A DNA stretch of 64,000 nucleotides from Caldilineaceae bacterium (GTDB lineage Bacteria > Chloroflexota > Anaerolineae > Caldilineales > Caldilineaceae), in assembly GCA_019637685.1 (NCBI GenBank), contig JAHBVF010000008.1, positions 124,001-188,000 of the forward strand, in the 5' to 3' direction. Shown one piece after another: positions 26,042 to 33,217 of this stretch. Position 1 is the stretch's first letter, and each line of letters opens with the position of its first letter. The notes beneath the pieces are model-generated. The model was not told the origin of the DNA and made no database searches. It saw nothing but the letters and a program-made list of their open reading frames with translations. Both the position numbers and the translations under genes were made by a program.

Positions 26042-26077
26042 AAAGTCCCCGGCACTTTCCGAAGTGCCGGGGACTTT
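26042..26077. terminator. Bidirectional terminator shared by higBA and S9 peptidase gene
   Basis: Perfect 16-base arms AAAGTCCCCGGCACTT / AAGTGCCGGGGACTTT around a TCCG loop, followed by T-runs on both strands. It lies between convergent genes. The arm sequence recurs as a looser inverted repeat at 17.7 kb. Confidence 0.85.
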
Positions 26078-26078
26078 T

Positions 26079-28046
26079 TCAATTCCACCGCTGCACCCAT
26101 TCCAGCAGCGCGGCATTCTGTGCCCGTCGCAATACGGGTGCGCCTGTAATCGCGCCGCCGTGGGGACTGCCGGGCAGGCGCAGCATTTCGACGGGACAGC
26201 CGCTGGCCTTCAGCACCGCGTAGAACTGCTCGGATTGCTCCGGCGGACAGCGGTGATCGCTCTCGCCCTGGACCAGCAGTGTGGGTGTTGTGCAGCGGTG
26301 GGCGTAGGTGATGGGCGAGCAGCGCCGGTAGATTTCAGGGATTTCGTGGGGTTGACCGCCCAGTTCTTCCACAGCAAACCAGGGGCCGATGTCGCTGACG
26401 CCGTAGAAGCTCACCCAATTTGTCACTGGATTCTCTGGGATGGCGGCCTTGAAACGATCGGTCTGGCCAACGATCCAGCAGGTCAGATTGCCGCCGCCGG
26501 AGAGACCGCCCAGGGCCAGCCGCGCCGGGTCGAGCAATCCCCGCTCTATCGCATAGTCAACGCCAGCCATCAGGTCCGTGTAGTCCAAATGGCCCCAGTC
26601 GCCTTTGATAGCTGTGGCGAAAGCGTCGCCGTAGCCGGTGGAAGCCCGGTGGTTGATGGCAAGCACCGCGTAGCCCGCGCCGGCCAGCATCTGAAAATCC
26701 GCGGAGAAGCCGTGGCCGAACGCGCTGTGGGGGCCGCCGTGGATGTAGAGAAAGCCGGGCCAGGGAGCCGCGCCGTTGGCAGGCGTGAGCAGCCAACCCT
26801 CCACCCGTTCGCCGTCCTCGCCGGGAAACTCCAGATGCTCCACGCCGGGCAGGGCAATCCTTTCCAATATTTCGTCGTTCAGATGGGTAATCTGCTGCTC
26901 CTCGCCTGTGACCAGGTTTTTCGTGTAGAGGTTCAGCGGGTCATGAAAACTGTTGGCCCAAAAGAGCATTCGCTCCCCGGCCAGTCCCACTATTTCGCAA
27001 AAGCGTTCGCCGCCCACAGTCAATTCTGGCGGGGTGTTGCCGTCCAACGCCACCCGATAGATGCGTACTTCTCCGCCACACTGGACGCGCACAAAAGCCG
27101 CGTCTTCTACACAGGCAATGCGCGGCTGGCGCACAGTGGCCGAGGGCATATCCACCTGCAAGCGGCCTGCCACGTGAAAGGGCAGGTCCGGGGTGAGATT
27201 GACAATAGACCTGGCAGATTTTCCGAAATCCGCCAGGTCTACATCCACCCGCCACAGCCCATTTTGCGTGCCGATGTCCGTGCCCGCGGGCGCGCCCGCG
27301 AAGAGAATAGACCGGCCGTCGGGCGTCCATTCCGCCGTGTCCGCGCTGCCCCATTCGCCAGTCAGCGGGGTGACTGTTCCATCCAGCCCAATCAGGCGCA
27401 CTTGCCCTCGGATGGAATGGCTTTCCGGCCCCAGAGAACCAATCGCCAGCAGGTGTCCGCCATCCGGTGACCAGCGGGGGGGCGCGTAGTGGAAACCGTC
27501 GCTGGTGAGTTGCTGGGCCTCGCCTCCTGCGCTTGGGATAAGCCACACATTCTGGTGGTTGCGATCCGTTCGCCCCAGCCCATCAAAACGGTAAATGGGC
27601 CGGGTGAAGCGGTAAGGCTCGGATGGGTCGGCCGCGGCATCCTGGGCCGCGGCGGTGAAGGCAATCGACTTGCCGTCGGGCGACCAGACCGGGCCACCGC
27701 CCACGCCATTGGGCAGTTTCGTCAGTTGACGTGCCTCCCCGCCATCCACGGGCAGCAGGAAAATCTGGGGCTTCTCTGTCCTGTCCGAGATAAAAGCGAT
27801 CTGCTTGCCATCGGGCGACCAGACCGGGCTGTGGTCCAACCGCGTGCTGTTCGTCATTTGTTTCGTGTAGCCATTGATAATGTTATGCAGGAAAATCGTT
27901 TTGCGGTCAACGGGCGGTTCTTCTGTCGTATCCGTGTGGAGAACCGAATAGACAACGGATTCGCCATCCGGCGAGAGGGCCGCGTCCTGCAAAAAGCGCA
28001 GGCGAAAGTAGTCGTCGGGCTGGAAGGGTGCAGAATTTTTCGGCAT
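26079..28046 (-). CDS. S9-family peptidase (acylaminoacyl-peptidase/DPP-like)
   Basis: 655 residues. The N-terminal two thirds form a beta-propeller with repeated SPDGK units (SPVWSPDGKQIAF, GPVWSPDGKSIAF, PPRWSPDGGHLL). The C-terminal alpha/beta-hydrolase has the nucleophile S516 in GGLSGGGN, D597 in GESDHR and H629 in SPHGG. The family cleaves short peptides or acylated amino acids in the cytoplasm. No signal peptide is seen. The nucleophile motif GLSGGG differs slightly from the common GGSYGG. CTGGAG precedes ATG 28046. It is divergent from the acyl-CoA-binding protein gene. Confidence 0.9.
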   Translation of the reverse strand: MPKNSAPFQPDDYFRLRFLQDAALSPDGESVVYSVLHTDTTEEPPVDRKTIFLHNIINGYTKQMTNSTRLDHSPVWSPDGKQIAFISDRTEKPQIFLLPVDGGEARQLTKLPNGVGGGPVWSPDGKSIAFTAAAQDAAADPSEPYRFTRPIYRFDGLGRTDRNHQNVWLIPSAGGEAQQLTSDGFHYAPPRWSPDGGHLLAIGSLGPESHSIRGQVRLIGLDGTVTPLTGEWGSADTAEWTPDGRSILFAGAPAGTDIGTQNGLWRVDVDLADFGKSARSIVNLTPDLPFHVAGRLQVDMPSATVRQPRIACVEDAAFVRVQCGGEVRIYRVALDGNTPPELTVGGERFCEIVGLAGERMLFWANSFHDPLNLYTKNLVTGEEQQITHLNDEILERIALPGVEHLEFPGEDGERVEGWLLTPANGAAPWPGFLYIHGGPHSAFGHGFSADFQMLAGAGYAVLAINHRASTGYGDAFATAIKGDWGHLDYTDLMAGVDYAIERGLLDPARLALGGLSGGGNLTCWIVGQTDRFKAAIPENPVTNWVSFYGVSDIGPWFAVEELGGQPHEIPEIYRRCSPITYAHRCTTPTLLVQGESDHRCPPEQSEQFYAVLKASGCPVEMLRLPGSPHGGAITGAPVLRRAQNAALLEWVQRWN

Positions 28047-28137
28047 AGCAAGGCTCCAGGAGAGGGGACACGTGGATAATCGATTCTGGTAACAGAATCC
28101 TAGCGCGGATGGCGGGAATGGTCAACCTGTTCTTTCG

Positions 28138-28166
28138 TTGTGAGCCGAACCGGCAAGTGGTATACT
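28138..28166 (+). promoter_or_regulatory. Predicted sigma-70 promoter for the acyl-CoA-binding protein gene
   Basis: TTGTGA (28138-28143) and TATACT (28161-28166) with a 17-base spacer, 44 bases before the start codon. Confidence 0.55.
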
Positions 28167-28209
28167 GAGAGGGTTGTATCACCTTCCGTCCCTTGCCTGG
28201 AGGAACCCA

Positions 28210-28470
28210 ATGAGCACAGAACTCCAAACCCGTTTCGAGCAGGTGGCCGCGGCTGCCCAGTCCCTCACCTCCCGCCCCGACAACGACACGCTTCTCCAAC
28301 TCTACGCCCTCTACAAACAGGCCACCAGCGGCGATGCCAGCGGCAAACGCCCCGGACTGTTCGATGTGGTCGGGCGGGCCAAGTTTGACGCTTGGGCCGG
28401 CCACAGCGGGCTGGGCAAAGAGACGGCCATGCAGCAGTACATCGATTTGGTGGAGAAATTGCAGAAATGA
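28210..28470 (+). CDS. Acyl-CoA-binding protein
   Basis: 86 residues from ATG 28210 with GGAGGA upstream, the exact size of a stand-alone ACBP (PF00887). The diagnostic residues are visible: [29 protein letters not shown] and [10 protein letters not shown]. It binds medium- and long-chain acyl-CoA esters in the cytoplasm, buffering them for lipid metabolism. The family is mainly eukaryotic but is found in scattered bacteria. The tryptophan in the usual AKWDAW is phenylalanine here. The neighbours are unrelated to lipids. Confidence 0.92.
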   Translation: MSTELQTRFEQVAAAAQSLTSRPDNDTLLQLYALYKQATSGDASGKRPGLFDVVGRAKFDAWAGHSGLGKETAMQQYIDLVEKLQK

Positions 28471-28580
28471 GATTGTGGGGTGCGAAGATGATAGGCAACC
28501 CGTCATCTCCTCACCCCGTTTTGTATATCCGAAAGCTTCAAATTTACCCTCTCACTATCCCCTACAGGAGAGCACATCCC

Positions 28581-29228
28581 ATGCCTAAAAAATCCCTATT
28601 TGTCTGGGGCGGCTGGTCTGGCCACGAACCCGAACAGTGTGTGAATATCTTCGCCCCGCTGATCCGCGCCGCCGGTTATGACGTAGACGTGGAAACGTCC
28701 CTGGATGTCTACACCGACGCAGCCCGGATGGCGACGTATGACGTCATCACCCAAGTCTACACAATGTCCACTATCAGTAAAGAGCAGGAAAAAGGGCTGC
28801 TGGACGCAGTCCGCGGCGGGGCTGGCTTTGCCGGTTGGCACGGGGGCATGGCCGATGCCTTCCGCAACAACACTGAATATCAATTTATGGTAGGCGGCCA
28901 GTGGGTGGCCCACCCCGGCAATATCATCGACTATACAGTGCAGATCACAGATCACGACGACCCCATCACCGCGGGTCTCAACGACTTCGCTATGCACAGC
29001 GAGCAGTATTATATGCACACCGACCCCGGCAACGAAGTGCTGGCGACGACGACCTTTGGCGCAAAATATTGTGATTGGATCGACGGCACTGTTATGCCTG
29101 TGGTCTGGAAGCGGCGCTGGGGTGCCGGCAAAGTTTTCTACACATCTCTGGGCCACGTGGCAAAGGATTTCGACGTGCCCGAGGCGAAGGAGATTGTGCG
29201 CCGGGGCATTCTGTGGGCAATGCGTTGA
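28581..29228 (+). CDS. ThuA-domain protein (trehalose-utilisation family)
   Basis: 215 residues from ATG 28581, AGGAG nine bases upstream. It has a class I glutamine-amidotransferase-like fold, with [10 protein letters not shown] at the start, [13 protein letters not shown] near residue 87 and [20 protein letters not shown] near 180, all typical of PF06283. ThuA proteins assist oxidation of disaccharides to 3-keto sugars. It is followed by a Gfo/Idh-family dehydrogenase 99 bases later, a pairing repeatedly seen for 3-keto-glycoside metabolism, so joint action is likely. Confidence 0.9.
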   Translation: MPKKSLFVWGGWSGHEPEQCVNIFAPLIRAAGYDVDVETSLDVYTDAARMATYDVITQVYTMSTISKEQEKGLLDAVRGGAGFAGWHGGMADAFRNNTEYQFMVGGQWVAHPGNIIDYTVQITDHDDPITAGLNDFAMHSEQYYMHTDPGNEVLATTTFGAKYCDWIDGTVMPVVWKRRWGAGKVFYTSLGHVAKDFDVPEAKEIVRRGILWAMR

Positions 29229-29327
29229 ATATAGAACCCGGAATGCGGAACGGGTCATCAGTCGGTGACACTGTTTCGCAACTCGCAACTCGCAATTCGT
29301 AACTCGCAATTTATAAGGAGTCCCCCT

Positions 29328-30434
29328 GTGAACCTACCGGCAAATGTCGGCATTATCGGCTGCGGCAATGTCAACCGGGCCTACCAGAGCGCCGCGCCTC
29401 GGCTGGGCGCGATCCGCTATGCAGCCTGCGCGGACATCCGTCACGAGGCCGCGGAGAGCCTGGCTGCCCAGCACAACATTCCCCGCGTTCTCTCGGTGGA
29501 GGAGATGCTGGCCGATCCGTCCATCGATATTATTCTCAACCTGACGATTCCCGGCGCGCATTTTGAGATCGCAATGGCCGCGCTGGCCGCGGGCAAGCAC
29601 GTCTACAGCGAAAAGCCCCTCTCTCTCACCTTTGCCGAGGGCGAAGCGCTGGTGGCCGAGGCTGCCAGGCGTGGCCTGCGCTTGGGCAATGCGCCGGACA
29701 CTTTTCTGGGTGCGGGCATCCAGACCTGCCGCAAACTCATCGACGACGGCGCGATTGGTCGCCCGGTGGCAGCCACAGCGTTTATGATGAGCCGGGGCCA
29801 CGAGGGCTGGCATCCCAATCCGGAGTTTTACTACAAAGCCGGGGGTGGCCCGATGTTCGATATGGGGCCTTATTATCTGACAGCGCTGGTCTCCCTGCTG
29901 GGGTCGGTCGTACGCGTCACCGGCTCCACCCAAATCAGCCGCGCCCAGCGGACGATCACCAGCCAGCCCCTGGCCGGTCGGGTGATCGATGTGGACGTGC
30001 CCACCCACGTGGTCGGCGTGCTGGATTTTGCCATCGGCGCGGTGGGCACAATCATCACCAGCTTTGACGTGCAGGCGTCTGTGCTGCCCCGCATCGAAAT
30101 CTACGGAACCGAAGGCACGCTGAGTGTGCCTGACCCCAACACCTTTGGCGGGCCAGTGCGTCTGCGCCGGGCCGGGGAGGACGAGTGGCAGGAGATGTCT
30201 TTGACCCACGCCAACGCCGAGCAGAGCCGGGGGCTGGGTGTGGCTGATCTGGCCCAGGCCGCGGTCAGTGGACGGCCCCATCGGGCCAGCGGAGAATTGG
30301 CGTTGCACGTGTTGGAAATTATGGAGACGATCCATACGGCCTCGGACGAGGGGCGTCATATCGCGCTGCGCAGTGGGTGCGAACGGCCCGCGGCCTTCCC
30401 GTCGGGTCTGGCTGACGGGGCGGTGGATGCCTGA
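29328..30434 (+). CDS. Gfo/Idh/MocA-family oxidoreductase (with ThuA)
   Basis: 368 residues from GTG 29328, with AAGGAG seven bases upstream; an earlier in-frame ATG lacks such a site. The N-terminal NAD(P) loop is GIIGCGNVN. The sugar-domain motif SEKPLS lies near residue 97, and [10 protein letters not shown] near 180 takes the place of the usual GxxxDxxxH segment. Together with the preceding ThuA gene it probably forms a 3-keto sugar oxidation/reduction pair. It ends 92 bases before the first DUF4157 gene. Confidence 0.88.
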   Translation: MNLPANVGIIGCGNVNRAYQSAAPRLGAIRYAACADIRHEAAESLAAQHNIPRVLSVEEMLADPSIDIILNLTIPGAHFEIAMAALAAGKHVYSEKPLSLTFAEGEALVAEAARRGLRLGNAPDTFLGAGIQTCRKLIDDGAIGRPVAATAFMMSRGHEGWHPNPEFYYKAGGGPMFDMGPYYLTALVSLLGSVVRVTGSTQISRAQRTITSQPLAGRVIDVDVPTHVVGVLDFAIGAVGTIITSFDVQASVLPRIEIYGTEGTLSVPDPNTFGGPVRLRRAGEDEWQEMSLTHANAEQSRGLGVADLAQAAVSGRPHRASGELALHVLEIMETIHTASDEGRHIALRSGCERPAAFPSGLADGAVDA

Positions 30435-30452
30435 GGCTAGTCAATATAGCTG

Positions 30453-30481
30453 TTTACACGAGGATCGGATTCTGGTATACT
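30453..30481 (+). promoter_or_regulatory. Predicted sigma-70 promoter of the DUF4157 gene cluster
   Basis: TTTACA (30453-30458) and TATACT (30476-30481) with a 17-base spacer, 45 bases before the first DUF4157 start. It is the only well-spaced promoter seen for the three-gene run. The start codon has no clear Shine-Dalgarno. Confidence 0.6.
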
Positions 30482-30525
30482 GGGCCTATCGACGCTACCC
30501 CTTAAGTTGATAAGTTGTAAACTAG

Positions 30526-32238
30526 ATGATCAGACATCGAATCACCCGCGAGGGATCGTCCAGCCTGTCTGCTGCTGTGCGTCAACGGCCAAGCATAACG
30601 CCCACAGCCCAGCGGCAACTTCTCCAACGGGCCGTGGCGGACAGCGCCAGCTTGTCGGTCACCGATGTGCTCCATTTGCAGCGGATGGTGGGCAATCGGG
30701 CCACCGGCGCGCTGCTGCACCAGCCTGTCCAGACCAAATTGACAGTCGGTCCAGCGGACGATCTCTATGAGCGAGAAGCGGATCGGGCGAGCAAGGCCGC
30801 GGTGAAGGGGGAAGCTGTGGCCCCTTCACCGATCGGCTCTGTGAACGCTAAGCGGCAGTCCGATTCCCTCCACGGCGCGGCTGGCGGCGATGTGCATCCG
30901 CAGGTTGCCCGCTCGATTGAGCATAAACGTGGCGGGGGCCAGCCCCTGGCAAAAGGGGTGGTCGGTTCTATGGGCCGCGTCTTCGACACTGACTTCAGCC
31001 GGGTACGGGTCCACACAGGAGCCGATGCCGACATCCTCAATCGTTCCCTCAACGCCAAAGCCTTTACCACTGGCAACGACATCTTTTTCGGCAAAGGGCA
31101 ATACAAACCCGGCACAGGCAGCGGCCAGGAACTGATCGCGCATGAGCTGACCCACGTGGTTCAGCAGAGCCGCGGCAGGGATGTGCAGCGGGGGTTTGTA
31201 GTCCGGCGGGATTTCCTGGTGCAGCGGGATGACGAGCCGGGTCTTGTGGGCAATGCCGTGGGCCTGGGCGACATCGGCGGCGCGCTGGTGGAAGTGTATG
31301 AGGCCTATAGCGGGGACGAGAGCGCCCACGCCATTCTCAAGGCTGTTACTGAGCTGTCGGGTGGGATTGCCGACACGACGGGCGGTTTGGGGGACACAGC
31401 GGAGGGCGTGACAGGTGAGGGCGTGGGCGCCTGGAGCAGTCTGGTGGGTGGTGTGACCAGTCTTGCGTCCAAAGGCACAGGACTGATGGGCACTCTATCC
31501 GGGTACGGACGCAGCGCGCTGGATTATGTCTCTTCTTTTGGCTACGGTTCTTCCTATTTGGACAAGATGGGGGTGGCCTGCTCCTGGCTAGGCGGCTGGG
31601 CCAAATCGGCTTCTGATCTGATTAGCCCGTATGCTTTTTACACCGATTTGGTTGCCAGCGGCTCCAAGGCAGTGACAGGAATCTCTGATGGCTGGCAAGC
31701 GGGCAATGTGCTCTACGATCTGGCCGAACTGGTCAAACAGGCCAGCCATCAGGACGTCAAGAGGGCCGCCGAGCTTCTCTTCAACATTGCGTGGTGGAAG
31801 CGGACCGAAGGGTATGCCAAGTCTGCTGTGGGCGCGGTGGAAGGGGGCGCAGCGATCTTCCTTGGCCCGTTGAGCAAAGGGCTGACCGCGGTGATGACCA
31901 AAGCCTATGAGGGCGGCTGGAGCAGTTATCTGCTGCGGGCCATCGGCAGCAGTTTTACCGCGCAGGTCTATAGCAATGCCCAGGTGGCACAGCAGATGAG
32001 CCAGGACCGTAATACCCTGGACGCTCGAGCCCAGCCGATTGCTGCGGCCGGCAAGATCAAAGATATTGTGGCGCTGTGCAAAGCCGCCATCGGCTTGGGA
32101 ATGGCCGATTTTGCCAAGTCTATTTTGGATGCGTTCACCCGGCTGTCCAGTGGAGGCAGCGGACGTCATTTTCATCGCAAACAGGCATTTGTCGCCCAGC
32201 TACAACGAGAGGGTCTGGCAAAGCAGATGGGTTTGTAG
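30526..32238 (+). CDS. DUF4157 protein with glycine/alanine-rich helical C-terminus (putative toxin cargo)
   Basis: 570 residues. The order is a leader (about 1-90) with LQRMVGNRATGALL (51-64) and GPADDLYEREADR (75-87); the DUF4157 domain (about 134-214) with DFSRVRVHTGADAD, LNAKAFTTGNDIFFG, and the zincin helix HELTH (H206, E207, H210); a linker with VQR repeats (220-235); and a 330-residue tail. The tail is rich in Gly, Ala and Ser and has several amphipathic or weakly hydrophobic helices, some of which could insert in membranes. DUF4157 proteins are known from extracellular contractile injection systems and related toxin loci, where the C-terminus varies. The tail matches no family I recognise. 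Confidence 0.75.
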   Translation: MIRHRITREGSSSLSAAVRQRPSITPTAQRQLLQRAVADSASLSVTDVLHLQRMVGNRATGALLHQPVQTKLTVGPADDLYEREADRASKAAVKGEAVAPSPIGSVNAKRQSDSLHGAAGGDVHPQVARSIEHKRGGGQPLAKGVVGSMGRVFDTDFSRVRVHTGADADILNRSLNAKAFTTGNDIFFGKGQYKPGTGSGQELIAHELTHVVQQSRGRDVQRGFVVRRDFLVQRDDEPGLVGNAVGLGDIGGALVEVYEAYSGDESAHAILKAVTELSGGIADTTGGLGDTAEGVTGEGVGAWSSLVGGVTSLASKGTGLMGTLSGYGRSALDYVSSFGYGSSYLDKMGVACSWLGGWAKSASDLISPYAFYTDLVASGSKAVTGISDGWQAGNVLYDLAELVKQASHQDVKRAAELLFNIAWWKRTEGYAKSAVGAVEGGAAIFLGPLSKGLTAVMTKAYEGGWSSYLLRAIGSSFTAQVYSNAQVAQQMSQDRNTLDARAQPIAAAGKIKDIVALCKAAIGLGMADFAKSILDAFTRLSSGGSGRHFHRKQAFVAQLQREGLAKQMGL

Positions 32239-32253
32239 GGAGGAGGACTCACA

Positions 32254-33120
32254 ATGGCAAGCAATGGCAGGCAGCAACTTCAACGTTTGGCAGCATCGGG
32301 CAGCCGCACGGCCCAACGCCGTCGGGACAAGCGACCGGACGCAAGGCTGGTCTTGCAGCGGGCGCAGTCCGATCCGGCCTCTTTGCAGCCCGCTGATATT
32401 TTGCAACTGCAACGCACGATTGGCAATCGGGCTACGGGACGATTGCTCTCCTCCAGCTTGCCCATCCAGGCCAAACTGGAGGTCGGCCCGGTCAATGACG
32501 TCCACGAGCAGGAGGCAGACCGGGTGGCGCGGGAAGTGGTGCGCCGCACAAGCAGTTCCCAAACTGTAGCCCAGAACGAAGTTGTGGGCCTTCAACGCCA
32601 GCCCCTGGCCGCGCAGATTTCCGGTGCGCAGCGCATGGGAGAAGAAGACGAACTGGCGATGAAACGGGAGACGTTGCAGCGGGACGAGGACGACGAATTG
32701 GATATGCAGCGGGAGACTGTCCAACGCTCGGAGGAAGACGAACTGGCGATGAAGCGGGAAGCGGACCCCTCCTATCGGGACGGGGGGACGCTGGATACCA
32801 GCCTGGAACAGTCCATCCGCCAGGCAAAAGGGGGCGGACAGGCAATGGATCGGGGCGTGCAGCGCCAGATGGAAAGCGGCTTTGGTGCCACTTTTGGCGG
32901 CGTGCGTATCCACACGGACTTTATGGCCGACAAATTGACCCGCTCGGTCCAGGCCAAAGCCTTCACCACAGGCAAAGATATTTTCTTCAAACGGGGCGAA
33001 TACAACCCCGGTAGCCGCGCAGGCAAAGAACTGTTGGCCCACGAATTGACCCACACAGTGCAGCAGGGCGCGGCGGATGTGGGGCGCAAGCCAAACCCAC
33101 GCGGGTTCCGCGTCACATAG
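32254..33120 (+). CDS. DUF4157 protein without C-terminal payload
   Basis: 288 residues, 15 bases after the previous stop with AGGAGG as ribosome site, so co-transcribed. The leader is conserved (LQRTIGNRATGRLL at 52-65; GPVNDVHEQEADRVA at 79-92). The middle (128-172) is a charged repeat, EEDELAMKRE alternating with DDELDMQRE. The DUF4157 domain follows (about 185-272) with HELTH at 263-267. It ends 21 residues later with no extra domain. It may be a chaperone-like or stand-alone peptidase member, or a form stripped of its payload. Confidence 0.75.
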   Translation: MASNGRQQLQRLAASGSRTAQRRRDKRPDARLVLQRAQSDPASLQPADILQLQRTIGNRATGRLLSSSLPIQAKLEVGPVNDVHEQEADRVAREVVRRTSSSQTVAQNEVVGLQRQPLAAQISGAQRMGEEDELAMKRETLQRDEDDELDMQRETVQRSEEDELAMKREADPSYRDGGTLDTSLEQSIRQAKGGGQAMDRGVQRQMESGFGATFGGVRIHTDFMADKLTRSVQAKAFTTGKDIFFKRGEYNPGSRAGKELLAHELTHTVQQGAADVGRKPNPRGFRVT

Positions 33121-33123
33121 AAA

Positions 33124-33201
33124 GAGTCCACTGCAAAAATGTCAGTTTCACCGCGGAATCGCAGAGGGCGCGGAGGCTTAGAGGCTTTTTGCAGTAGAGT
33201 C
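33124..33201. repeat. MITE-like repeat family A, copy 2 (78 bp, internally deleted)
   Basis: Ends GAGTCCACTGCAAAAA and GGCTTTTTGCAGTAGAGTC are inverted. The interior is shorter than in copies 1 and 3 (CACCGCGGAATCGCAGAGGGCG). It lies exactly between two DUF4157 genes, 16 bases before the third start codon, and may affect transcript continuity or RNA folding there. Confidence 0.7.
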
Positions 33202-33217
33202 ACAGAAAGAGAAATTC

